Under the pieces are notes generated by a model. The model worked only from the letters and a program-made list of their open reading frames with translations, was not told the origin of the DNA and did not search any database. 64,000 bases of DNA. Source: Jeotgalibacillus salarius (GTDB lineage Bacteria > Bacillota > Bacilli > Bacillales > Jeotgalibacillaceae). The position numbers were made by a program, and so were the translations under genes. Where the stretch lies: positions 310,001-374,000 of the forward strand of contig NZ_SORX01000002.1 in NCBI RefSeq assembly GCF_004405125.1, in the 5' to 3' direction. Shown piece after piece: positions 6,667-15,205 of this stretch; position 1 is the first letter of the stretch; each line of letters starts with the position of its first letter.

Positions 6667-8139
6667 TCACTCAGAACGAAAAGAGGTTCCGGCTTTAATA
6701 ATAGAATCTGCTACATTCAGCCCACTCATTACAACCATTGGTGACCCCCCGCCAGGATGAGTAGAACCGCCAGTATAATATAGGTTGTTTATGATTGTAC
6801 TTTTATTTCCCGGTCTCAAAAAAGCATCTTTCATCGAATTTGATGAAATGCCGTAAATTGATCCCTTGTATGCGTGAAAGAGGTGTTTTAATGAGTCTGG
6901 TGTAAAAACTTTTTCAGCTTCCAACTGCTCAGTAATTGGAATTCCTTTTGCTTCAAGTGTACGGTAAATCTTCTCTTTATATGAGTCAACGTTTTCAATG
7001 TGATTAGCTGGCGCATTTACCAGAATAAATAAATTACTTCCTTTTGAAATGTTCTTATCTGTATATGCGCTATGGCTAATATAAATTGTAGGATCCTCAG
7101 GCATTTTTTTATGAACAAATATATCTTCAAATTCTTTGCGATAATCCACAGGGAAATAAACCTGGTGATGGTGAATATTATCCTGAAATGTTTTGAGACC
7201 CACCAGTATGACAAATGCAGAAATCGATGGCTCAAAGTGATCAAGTTTTTGATTTGAAAGTCCGGGTCTGTCACTTTCTTTAATGAGATTCTTAGTTGAA
7301 GTGACATAATCCCCATTTACGACAACCTGATCAAAGTGATGCATTTTACCATTTTGAGTTTGAAGCGCATATGCTTTGTTATTTTTTATTAATATCTCCA
7401 TTACCTCTTCATTATAAGAAATGTTACCGCCGAGACGTTTAAATACATCTTCAAATGCTTCAGCGATTTTCGTATTTCCTCCTTTTACGGTAAAAACACC
7501 TGATACCATTTCCAGGTAGCCGATCATAGAGAAAGTAGCAGGACTCTGATATGGTGATGAACCGATATATGTAGCATAGCGATTAAAGACATTCTGTATG
7601 TTTGAGTTTGAAAAGTATTTTTGATTAAATCGCCACATTTTTTCAAAGGGTCTGACTCTCATAAATGCATTTGCCATCGCTGGATCGAGAAAGTCAGATA
7701 GAGAGGTAATCGCTTTAGGAAAAAAAGCTTTCTCTGAGAGCTTGTAGAGCCTTTCAATCTCTTTCAGGTAATCCCAGTAATGCAAAGCCGCATAGGGATC
7801 AAGCGTCTTAAGTTGCTTTATCACTTCATCAGGATGAACCGACTGGATAAACTCAGTTCCATCCGGAAATATATTTTTTGTATGTCTTTCCAGTCTGATA
7901 AAAGTCAAGTAATCTTTTAAATCAAAGCCGGTATTCTTCAACGCATCCTCAAAAACCCATGGCATCGTGATTGTATTGGGGCCAAAATCAAAACGGTATT
8001 CACCAAGCTTGACGGGCATCATTTTACCACCAGGATGCTGATTCTTTTCGATCAACGTTACATTAAATCCACTGGATTGAAGTCTGATCGCACATGCCAG
8101 TCCACCCAGACCGGCCCCTATTATACAAATGTTTTTCAA
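6667..8139 (-). CDS. CrtN/CrtP-family carotenoid desaturase/oxidase
   Basis: FAD-dependent carotenoid enzyme of about 490 residues, closer in motif pattern to CrtP/CrtNb/CrtNc (terminal oxidation of C30 carotenoids) than to the first desaturase CrtN. Seen: IIGAGLGGLACAIRLQSSGF dinucleotide fold, EKNQHPGGKM, DFGPNTITMPWVF, FTVKGGNTKIAEA, DPTIYIS and the C-terminal YTGGSTHPGGGSPMV signature. Start: the open frame reaches ATG 8160, but TTG 8139 overlaps the upstream stop as TTGA and has GGGGAG 9 bases before it, so I prefer TTG. Fourth gene of the carotenoid operon; membrane-associated. Exact reaction is uncertain. Confidence 0.8.
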   Translation of the reverse strand: MKNICIIGAGLGGLACAIRLQSSGFNVTLIEKNQHPGGKMMPVKLGEYRFDFGPNTITMPWVFEDALKNTGFDLKDYLTFIRLERHTKNIFPDGTEFIQSVHPDEVIKQLKTLDPYAALHYWDYLKEIERLYKLSEKAFFPKAITSLSDFLDPAMANAFMRVRPFEKMWRFNQKYFSNSNIQNVFNRYATYIGSSPYQSPATFSMIGYLEMVSGVFTVKGGNTKIAEAFEDVFKRLGGNISYNEEVMEILIKNNKAYALQTQNGKMHHFDQVVVNGDYVTSTKNLIKESDRPGLSNQKLDHFEPSISAFVILVGLKTFQDNIHHHQVYFPVDYRKEFEDIFVHKKMPEDPTIYISHSAYTDKNISKGSNLFILVNAPANHIENVDSYKEKIYRTLEAKGIPITEQLEAEKVFTPDSLKHLFHAYKGSIYGISSNSMKDAFLRPGNKSTIINNLYYTGGSTHPGGGSPMVVMSGLNVADSIIKAGTSFRSE

Positions 8140-9224
8140 CGGTAGATTCTCCCCTTCCACGTATATCCGCTTCCATTTATGCTCTTAATGATTGATGATA
8201 TGAGCAGGATGACTAAAGCAATTGCAGATACAGGCATATATATAAAATGGACCTTAGATTGCCCGGTTGCTGAATCGATCAGAAAAGTTTGTAAGAATAT
8301 AATTAGAAGAGGCAATATCCATATCCAATCCCCATTAATGAGACCGATGATTGCAAGTGGCAGTGGCAAGAAATAAAAGCACAGATAAAACAAAGAGACA
8401 GCGATTGAAGCCATTAATGATCGGCCAAGTCCAGTGAAAATGTTTTTTGAAAAACCCTCCCATACTTCTTTATTCGTATCATACATATCACACGTAACAC
8501 CATTTGAAATGTTACTCAAAATGCATCTATAGCCATTTTTTTTTAGTGTCCTCGTTATATGAATATCTTCTACAAGTGAATTCTTGACAGCTTTATGACC
8601 ACCTGAATTTAAATATGCTTCTTTTTCAAATAACATGAATGCACCATGCGCGGCTGTAAAAGCAGGTATTTTTGTATGATTGGCGACTATGTTGGGCAGA
8701 TGAAAGAACACAAAAAAATGTTGCAGAGGAACAAGCAGCTTAGCTAATAAAGAGTTAGTCGGAAATTGAGGAAAACCAGTAATAAGCGATGCACCCCTCT
8801 TGTTCAATATATTTAGTGCCTGTGAAATCGCATTGGGATGCAATCTTACATCTGCATCAATAAAGCAGAAATAATCACCTGAAGCTTCTTCACTCAGCTG
8901 ATGACATGCAAAAACTTTTCCGACCCAGTCTTCCGGAAGAGGCTTTCCTTCTATCACTTTGATTTGATCATCGAATTTTGCAAGTATCTTCGCAGTCTCG
9001 TCCTCTGATTGATCATTCAATACAATGATCTCTTTATTCGTGTGTGAAGAGGCCAGTATAGACTTTATGACCTCTTCAGCATTTGTCTCTTCATTTCTCA
9101 TCGGTAACAAAAAAGATATTTTAGTTGAATGATCATTTAAATGTCGGTTTAAACGAGGCATGGTAAAAATATTAATGATGGTCATAAATAGAAAAAACGT
9201 TAATATAAGTATGAGTACAATCAT
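8136..9224 (-). CDS. CrtQ-like family 2 glycosyltransferase
   Basis: A 362-residue membrane glycosyltransferase resembling CrtQ, which glucosylates the carboxyl end of C30 carotenoids. There is an N-terminal membrane helix (about residues 1-22), then the GT-A fold with FLLPMRNEE, the metal-binding DAD within FCFIDADVRLHP, a WVGKVFACHQL segment characteristic of the CrtQ group, VEDIHITRTLKKNGY, and three or four C-terminal membrane helices. GGAAGG precedes the ATG. It overlaps the next gene by four bases (TTGA), so translation is coupled within the operon. Confidence 0.8.
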   Translation of the reverse strand: MIVLILILTFFLFMTIINIFTMPRLNRHLNDHSTKISFLLPMRNEETNAEEVIKSILASSHTNKEIIVLNDQSEDETAKILAKFDDQIKVIEGKPLPEDWVGKVFACHQLSEEASGDYFCFIDADVRLHPNAISQALNILNKRGASLITGFPQFPTNSLLAKLLVPLQHFFVFFHLPNIVANHTKIPAFTAAHGAFMLFEKEAYLNSGGHKAVKNSLVEDIHITRTLKKNGYRCILSNISNGVTCDMYDTNKEVWEGFSKNIFTGLGRSLMASIAVSLFYLCFYFLPLPLAIIGLINGDWIWILPLLIIFLQTFLIDSATGQSKVHFIYMPVSAIALVILLISSIIKSINGSGYTWKGRIYR

Positions 9225-9253
9225 GTTTTCAACCTTCCTGCAGATGACCGCCT

Positions 9254-9958
9254 TTATTTTCTTTTCAATACTTCAAACCACTCACTGGAGGTTTTAAAAC
9301 CTTTCATGAAAATATTATAATGGTCAATTTCTTCATTAATCACATCTTTTTTAACTTCATTAATAGATTCTTCTAAGCAAGAACGCATATAGTGACTTTT
9401 CTCGTTTCTGTCCATCCCTTTTAACTCATTCGGATCTATAGAGCTTCCAATTGAAATAAATAACTCCGGGCGCTGATCATGACGAAAAGTATAATATGCA
9501 GCGACCGGAATAATTTCCACATGCTGATTTTTATCTAAAAGATAGGCAGGACCATTCATAAAAGAAATAGGGCGTTTTTCCAAATGCTCTTCTTTTCCCT
9601 GAGGAAATATCCAGATGGATTTCTCCTGTTTTAATTTCTGATCAGCAAACTGCAGACTTTTAATTAAAGATTTCGGTGAATCAGGATCAACCGCAAATGC
9701 CCCGATCCTTGAAAAAAATGAGAACTTCTCAATCCCATCTTTACTCATCATCGCATACGCATCTTCTTTTAAATAATATCTGTTTAAATAAAATACAATT
9801 AGTCCATCCCACCAGCTGGAGTGGTTCATAATATAAAGCTTAGCAGCTGTCGACCTTTTTTGATGATCTTTCATATACACTCTATAAAAATGTTTTTTTA
9901 ATTGCCAGGTCAAATAGTTTCCGAGTAGCAGTTCTGTTTTATTAGATTTGTTGTTCAT
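9254..9958 (-). CDS. PlsC-like acyltransferase in the carotenoid operon
   Basis: A 234-residue 1-acylglycerol-3-phosphate acyltransferase-fold protein: NHSSWWD is the catalytic NHx4D motif, FPQGKEE the substrate-binding FPEG-like motif, followed by PVAAYYT. It is not homologous in sequence to staphylococcal CrtO but holds the place of an acyltransferase in the operon, so acylation of the glycosylated carotenoid is the reasonable inference; a phospholipid role is the alternative. Start: ATG 9958 overlaps the upstream stop (ATGA) with AGGAGG 5 bases before it; the frame continues upstream but inside the preceding gene. Confidence 0.75.
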   Translation of the reverse strand: MNNKSNKTELLLGNYLTWQLKKHFYRVYMKDHQKRSTAAKLYIMNHSSWWDGLIVFYLNRYYLKEDAYAMMSKDGIEKFSFFSRIGAFAVDPDSPKSLIKSLQFADQKLKQEKSIWIFPQGKEEHLEKRPISFMNGPAYLLDKNQHVEIIPVAAYYTFRHDQRPELFISIGSSIDPNELKGMDRNEKSHYMRSCLEESINEVKKDVINEEIDHYNIFMKGFKTSSEWFEVLKRK

Positions 9959-10707
9959 CGGATCCTCCTGATGAAAAATAAATAAACAAGATAGGTTACC
10001 AGTAATCCGAGCGCCGTTGAAATCACTGCTAAGAACAGCTGGTAAGCGAGTGCTGTAATCACAAACATGATGATCATCATAAAATAAAGCCACTTTGTCC
10101 TTTTTGTCCAAAGCTCGTCCGATTTATCAACAGCCAGAAAATAAACAATAAATTGTATTATGAAAGAAACATAAAACCACGCGATAAAATTCTGAGTTGG
10201 AATATCATAATATGGCCCTGTATCATCCCACACCCAATACTGTTTCGCCTGATAAGCAACAGGGTCTATGATCAAATCCATACATACAGCCAGAAGCGAC
10301 GTCATAAAAGCAAAAAATAATGCTTTCATCAGACTTTTAGGTTTGCCAAGAAGCCTGATCATTAAGCTGAGTGAAGTAAATATGACCATTACCCATGCGA
10401 ACCCGATCGTAAGAGGAACACCAAAAACCTGAATTCCGAAGTCCTGCTCATAATGATAAGCTCCAAACACAATCCCATACTTAACTCCAAGTGACTCAGC
10501 CCACATTGTAAATGCCATGATTAAAGCACTTATTGTCAGTCCTCTGACTGTCCCCATTACTTTTGTTGAATAATAAATAGCCAGAATTCCAGCAAGATAT
10601 AAAAACACTGCATTCGCCCATTCTAAAAATGGAGGCAACAAGTCGAAAGCAACTAAAATGACTCCGATTGCGTACCAGAGTAAAAATATTTTCCATACAC
10701 GATTCAT
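9955..10707 (-). CDS. Carotenoid biosynthesis protein (CruF/DUF422)
   Basis: An integral membrane protein of about 250 residues with seven or so predicted helices, matching the pfam04240 carotenoid synthesis family by the segments YGIVFGAYHYEQDFGIQVFG, PLTIGFAWVMV, MDLIIDPVAY and YDIPTQNFIAWF. CruF relatives hydrate carotenoid ends (1',2'-hydratase), while in Bacilli the role is not settled. The ATG at 10707 has GGAAGGTGAT just upstream; an in-frame ATG at 10767 lacks a ribosome site. First gene of the operon and divergent from the MATE gene. Confidence 0.75.
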   Translation of the reverse strand: MNRVWKIFLLWYAIGVILVAFDLLPPFLEWANAVFLYLAGILAIYYSTKVMGTVRGLTISALIMAFTMWAESLGVKYGIVFGAYHYEQDFGIQVFGVPLTIGFAWVMVIFTSLSLMIRLLGKPKSLMKALFFAFMTSLLAVCMDLIIDPVAYQAKQYWVWDDTGPYYDIPTQNFIAWFYVSFIIQFIVYFLAVDKSDELWTKRTKWLYFMMIIMFVITALAYQLFLAVISTALGLLVTYLVYLFFIRRIR

Positions 10708-10810
10708 GACATCACCTTCCGAAACTGTTATATAAATAGTTATGTTATAATTCTCTGAGCTAGTCACTAATAGTTAATTTAAAGTGAAGTAGAAAGAGAG
10801 CTGGGTCTTT

Positions 10811-12172
10811 ATGGAGCAAACTTATAGTCTCAAACAAAAACTTAAACAATTTTCAATCATACTGATTCCAATTCTGGTCACTCAACTAGGCTTGTTCGCA
10901 ATGAATTTCTTCGACACGATTATGTCGGGGCAATATTCAACTGCAGACCTGGCAGGCGTTGCAATAGGTTCGTCTCTATGGATGCCTGTATTCACAGGTT
11001 TATCAGGCATTCTGCTCGCAGTGACCCCAATTGTTGCGCAACTCATTGGTGCTAAAAAAGAAAAATATGTTAAAAACACAGTGATTCAAGGCGTGTATTT
11101 GGCAGTCATTATGGCGGTCATTATTTTAATCATCGGCATCTTCCTGGTAGGTCCCATTCTCTCATTTATGAATATTGATAGCGAAGTTAGGAGAGTTGCG
11201 GGACTATATCTTGCAGCATTATCCGTTGGGATCGTTCCGCTTTTTGTTTACAATGTTTTAAGATCGTTTATAGATGCACTCGGATTTACGCGTGTCACCA
11301 TGTATGTAACGCTAATGTCACTGCCAATCAATGTCGTTTTTAATTATATATTAATATTTGGAAAGCTTGGCCTGCCAGCTTTAGGAGGGGTTGGTGCAGG
11401 GATCGCATCAGCCATTACATACTGGTTGATTTGTGCAATTTCAATTGTGATCGTTCATCGAAACCGGCCATTTAATAAATATCAGGTATTTAGCGAAAAA
11501 TCCAGATTTGACTACTCAAAATGGAAGGAAATCCTGTTAATCGGGATTCCGATCGGCTTTGCCATTTTCTTTGAAACGAGTATTTTTTCTGCAGTAACGC
11601 TACTCATGAGTGTTTATTCAACTGAAGTTATAGCTGCACATCAGGCTGCTTTGAATTTCTCATCATTTCTTTACATGATCCCTCTCAGTATTTCAATGGC
11701 GTTAACAATTGTAGTAGGCTTTGAAGCTGGTGCAGGAAGAATGAAAGATGCCAGAACATACAGCTATTTGGGTGTAACTGTAGCAGTATTAATTGCTGCT
11801 TCAGGTGGTATCTTAACTTATGTATTTAAAGACTCTGTTGCAAGTATATATGTCACGGATCAGGAAGTCATTAACCTGACAGCGCAGTTTTTAATATTTG
11901 CCGTACTATTTCAATTATCTGACGCCATCCAGGCACCGGTTCAAGGCGTATTAAGAGGGTATAAAGATGTTAATATCACACTGATTATGACCATGATCTC
12001 TTATTGGGTCATCGGACTTCCTGTTGGTTACCTGCTAGCAAATTATACAGAGTGGACTTACTTTGGCTATTGGATTGGGTTAATTGCAGGCCTTACAGCA
12101 GGTGCAATCACATTAACGATTCGAATGACGATTATTCAGCGCAAAAAAATGAACACAGCTCCCGGTTTATAA
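10811..12172 (+). CDS. MATE family efflux transporter
   Basis: A 453-residue multidrug and toxin extrusion antiporter with 12 predicted membrane helices in two six-helix halves; conserved pieces include TQLGLFAMNFFDTIMSGQYS, GSSLWMPVFTGLSGILLAVTP and QAPVQGVLRGYKDV. It resembles B. subtilis YojI/NorM. Expected to export cationic drugs using a Na+ or H+ gradient. The ribosome site is weak (GAGAG then GGG about 5-12 bases before ATG). Single-gene transcript, convergent with an SDR gene. Confidence 0.9.
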   Translation: MEQTYSLKQKLKQFSIILIPILVTQLGLFAMNFFDTIMSGQYSTADLAGVAIGSSLWMPVFTGLSGILLAVTPIVAQLIGAKKEKYVKNTVIQGVYLAVIMAVIILIIGIFLVGPILSFMNIDSEVRRVAGLYLAALSVGIVPLFVYNVLRSFIDALGFTRVTMYVTLMSLPINVVFNYILIFGKLGLPALGGVGAGIASAITYWLICAISIVIVHRNRPFNKYQVFSEKSRFDYSKWKEILLIGIPIGFAIFFETSIFSAVTLLMSVYSTEVIAAHQAALNFSSFLYMIPLSISMALTIVVGFEAGAGRMKDARTYSYLGVTVAVLIAASGGILTYVFKDSVASIYVTDQEVINLTAQFLIFAVLFQLSDAIQAPVQGVLRGYKDVNITLIMTMISYWVIGLPVGYLLANYTEWTYFGYWIGLIAGLTAGAITLTIRMTIIQRKKMNTAPGL

Positions 12173-12183
12173 CCGGGAGCTTA
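12157..12183. terminator. Terminator between MATE and SDR genes
   Basis: AGCTCCCGGTT pairs with AACCGGGAGCT across the two convergent stop codons. The T tract is short on the plus strand and weak on the minus strand. Confidence 0.65.
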
Positions 12184-12957
12184 TTGCTGTCGAAAAATTT
12201 TTCCTAATACATCTTTTCCTCCTGTAACCGGAATGATCGCTCCAGTCATAAATCCTGAATTTTCTTCAATTAAAAATGAAATGACTCTTGCAATATCCTC
12301 ACCGGTTCCCGGTCTGCCAACAGGATTTTCATGGTCATCCGATCCAGTTGCATCACTAATGCTCAGTTCTTTCCATGATCCTTCAATATCACCAGGACAA
12401 ACCATGTTAGCTGTAATGCCATTTTCTGCCTCTTCTAATGAGATCGTTTTTGTAAATGAAGCCAGACCGCTTTTTGCAGATGCAAATGCTGATCGATACA
12501 TCCATCCGGACGCACTGTCTACTCTGTCATAGCCATAAGTAATAATTCTTCCCCACTGATTTTCGCGCATCATAGGAACAATGTATTTTGAAAGATAAAA
12601 TACAGCGTTTAAATTTCCATTGATCATATGATCCCATTCTTCAAAAGAATAATCTGTCATTTTCTTTCTCTCAGGTATATATGGACCTGCATTGTGAATC
12701 AAAATATCGATTTTTTCAATTTGTCTTTCTTTGATTTTTTGGATTAATAAAAGACTTCCTTCTTTAGAGGCAATATCTGATTGAATTGCTACACAGTCCT
12801 GTTTACTGATTGTGCTTAAAATTTCTGCGAATTTTTCTGCCTGATCTGTATCGGATCTGTAATTAATAATAATTCTGTACCCTTTTGAAGCCAAATGCTT
12901 GGCTGTATATTTTCCGATCCCTTTAGACCCACCTGTAATTAATACTGTTTTCTCCAT
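12181..12957 (-). CDS. SDR-family protein with degenerate active site
   Basis: A Rossmann-fold protein of 258 residues with the classical TGGSKGIG cofactor loop and NAGPY. The catalytic region is odd: the expected Tyr of the YxxxK motif is Phe (SAFASAK), and the segment that normally holds the catalytic Ser reads IITYGYDRVDS. The C-terminal MTGAIIPVTGG is normal. It probably binds NAD(P) but may not act as a standard dehydrogenase. Similar proteins occur in Bacilli (YtkK-like). ATG 12957 has GGAG 9 bases upstream; a GTG at 12972 is less likely. Confidence 0.75.
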   Translation of the reverse strand: MEKTVLITGGSKGIGKYTAKHLASKGYRIIINYRSDTDQAEKFAEILSTISKQDCVAIQSDIASKEGSLLLIQKIKERQIEKIDILIHNAGPYIPERKKMTDYSFEEWDHMINGNLNAVFYLSKYIVPMMRENQWGRIITYGYDRVDSASGWMYRSAFASAKSGLASFTKTISLEEAENGITANMVCPGDIEGSWKELSISDATGSDDHENPVGRPGTGEDIARVISFLIEENSGFMTGAIIPVTGGKDVLGKIFRQQ

Positions 12958-13031
12958 TGGCTTCAACTCCACACAAGATTCTTATCATCATTGTAAGAGC
13001 AAAAGAAAAGGGAAAGCAACTATTAACACGT

Positions 13032-14126
13032 TCAATCGATAATACCAGTACTGGATAAAGAAACGTCAACTTCGACCTGGACGGGCAGTTCTGAGAATTT
13101 TTGATGCCATTCTTTTTCCTCCCACTCTTCAGGCATTAGTGCAGCCGTCATTCTACCGAGTCCCAAAACATCTGATTTATTTTCCTGCAGCAATACAAAT
13201 AGAGCTTCTGTATCTTCTTTTATTGTTTTTTCCCACCATGCTTCAATAGATTCTAATTTTTTTGTTCCGACGAGATGATCAGGCCCGTACTCTGCAACTG
13301 CTCCATTCATCTTTATTTCTACAGAAAGACTGAATGGGTTTTGCTTCAGCTTTAGGTTACTCTTCGTATTTTTGAATTCAAGGGTCATCCAATTGGAGAC
13401 TTCAGGCTTTTGATCATCTGTATATCTTTTAGTCAGACGCACGATTCTGTCAGTTTTATTTCTCAATACATTGAACAAAGTGGTTTGTTCCTGGTCCATA
13501 TAAACCCCGGTATATTTATCTTTACTGAAAAGTGATGTACCCACTGCCTCTACCCTTTTTAATTCTTCTCTGTAAATCAGCATCGGCATAAATAAATCTA
13601 TACCTGGATCAAACAATATTGTACATGCATTCTGTAAAGTCATCTTGGGAATAACATCAATAATTTCTGAGCTCACCAGCAGTCCAGCATAATATTCAGA
13701 CTTGTTTTTTTGAGACTCAACAGGATAATTCAGTAATTCTTTTGCAGATGTATCTGTCATTGCTACTCTTGCATTGAGATGATGCTTTGGATCTCTGAAA
13801 ATAACATCTATATATGGATAAATGTCATCTGCCGCTAAATCTTTTCCTAATATTACAACCTGGAGCTTCGAAAAATCTACATGCTCTGCCACGACTGTAT
13901 CCACATGATATCTGCTATCCCGGACAGTATGATTATTTGTTGTTATAATATTTACTTCTTCAGACGTCTCGTCAACAGGTGGCGCTACTGTAGTAGTCTG
14001 TTCTGATCCGTCTTCCAATACATCATAGCCAACTGTATAAATTAGTTGTACATCTTTAAGTAAATTCTGATCCCAGCAACCAGTCAGCAGAAAAATACAT
14101 CCTAATAGAAACACGCATCTTTTCAA
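13032..14126 (-). CDS. Spore germination lipoprotein, Ger(x)C family
   Basis: C component of a nutrient germinant receptor, 364 residues, anchored on the outer face of the inner spore membrane. The signal peptide ends in the lipobox LLTGCWDQ. The rest shows the usual GerAC layout (VGYD near residue 35, a central KNKSEYYAGLLVSSEII region and a C-terminal EWEEKEWHQKFSELPVQVEV segment). The start is TTG 14126, overlapping the gerB stop as TTGA, with AGGAGA just before. Last gene of the ger operon; I see no clear terminator after it. Confidence 0.9.
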   Translation of the reverse strand: MKRCVFLLGCIFLLTGCWDQNLLKDVQLIYTVGYDVLEDGSEQTTTVAPPVDETSEEVNIITTNNHTVRDSRYHVDTVVAEHVDFSKLQVVILGKDLAADDIYPYIDVIFRDPKHHLNARVAMTDTSAKELLNYPVESQKNKSEYYAGLLVSSEIIDVIPKMTLQNACTILFDPGIDLFMPMLIYREELKRVEAVGTSLFSKDKYTGVYMDQEQTTLFNVLRNKTDRIVRLTKRYTDDQKPEVSNWMTLEFKNTKSNLKLKQNPFSLSVEIKMNGAVAEYGPDHLVGTKKLESIEAWWEKTIKEDTEALFVLLQENKSDVLGLGRMTAALMPEEWEEKEWHQKFSELPVQVEVDVSLSSTGIID

Positions 14127-15205
14127 CTATCTCCTACCTTCTTTCTCAAAAAACTGACCATAAGTGTAAGTGTTGGTATTAAAACCGCAAAAACCAAGAG
14201 CATAGAAAATAATTGATTTTGGATCATATTGATTTCCACTTTAGATTCTATAAAAATTGAAATGACAAAAACAATAAAAGTGATCGCCACTACAGCGTAT
14301 TTATGGGTTTTTAAATTCAACAGCGATTGAACACCTGTTCCCGTTACAAATAGGTAATTTATACACACTGCAGTTGATATAATAATCCAGAAGGTCAGAA
14401 ATAAAATATCGACTCTGTCTATAATCATGAGGCTCAATGCTTTCATGATATAAAGAACCGGGTAAGGAACAATTTTTAATTCATCAATATAAAAAAACAC
14501 TTGAACTGATATGATCAGGTAAATGTAAATGAATGTAACGATACCGGAACCAATCAATCCTTTTTTTAACTCTGATCTTTTATTTTCTTTAATATAATGC
14601 GAGAAAAACAATATCATTTCAAATCCTGATAATGCAGCTACTGCTGGAACAACACCTTTAATTATCGCTTTATATCCTTCTGACCCCACTGGTAGTAAAT
14701 ATAGAAACTGAGGCGCTGCATATACGAAAAGGATAACAATCAATAACACTGGAATAAAAAAAGAGATCAGCATTGAAAACCTGGCAATCAGTGTGATATT
14801 GTCTATCGCCAAATACAGTGATGGAATGAGTAATAACAATAAGATCATCCATGTCGGCGTGAAAATATTAATCCAGTCTGTAATCAATTGCTGAAACGAT
14901 GAAATAACCATTAAGAGCATAAATATCAAATAAAGAATTGTGAATAACAGGAGCATTTTTCCGAGAAATTTCCCATATACCATCGATAAAAAATCAAAGT
15001 AAGAAACGGTTTTGCATCTCATTATAAGCCATATATAAATGATAATGATTCCTTGTACAGTCAATCCGCCAAGTATCATTGAAATCCAGGCATCCTGTCC
15101 GGCTTCAGCAGCGATGTCGGTTGGCATGGATAAAGCAGAAATCCCTAATTGGGTTTGTAATGTTAAGAAACACAATTGCCATCCCGTTATTTTATTTTTT
15201 TGCAT
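14123..15205 (-). CDS. Spore germination permease-like protein, GerB family
   Basis: B component of the germinant receptor: a 10-helix APC-superfamily membrane protein of about 360 residues, thought to bind the germinant. It begins MQKNKITGWQLCFLTLQTQLG and includes GFEMILFFSHYIKE, typical of GerAB proteins. ATG 15205 lies inside the end of gerA (14-base overlap); a TTG at 15229 is in frame but lacks a good ribosome site. Overlaps gerC by four bases, so the three subunits are coupled. Confidence 0.9.
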   Translation of the reverse strand: MQKNKITGWQLCFLTLQTQLGISALSMPTDIAAEAGQDAWISMILGGLTVQGIIIIYIWLIMRCKTVSYFDFLSMVYGKFLGKMLLLFTILYLIFMLLMVISSFQQLITDWINIFTPTWMILLLLLIPSLYLAIDNITLIARFSMLISFFIPVLLIVILFVYAAPQFLYLLPVGSEGYKAIIKGVVPAVAALSGFEMILFFSHYIKENKRSELKKGLIGSGIVTFIYIYLIISVQVFFYIDELKIVPYPVLYIMKALSLMIIDRVDILFLTFWIIISTAVCINYLFVTGTGVQSLLNLKTHKYAVVAITFIVFVISIFIESKVEINMIQNQLFSMLLVFAVLIPTLTLMVSFLRKKVGDS

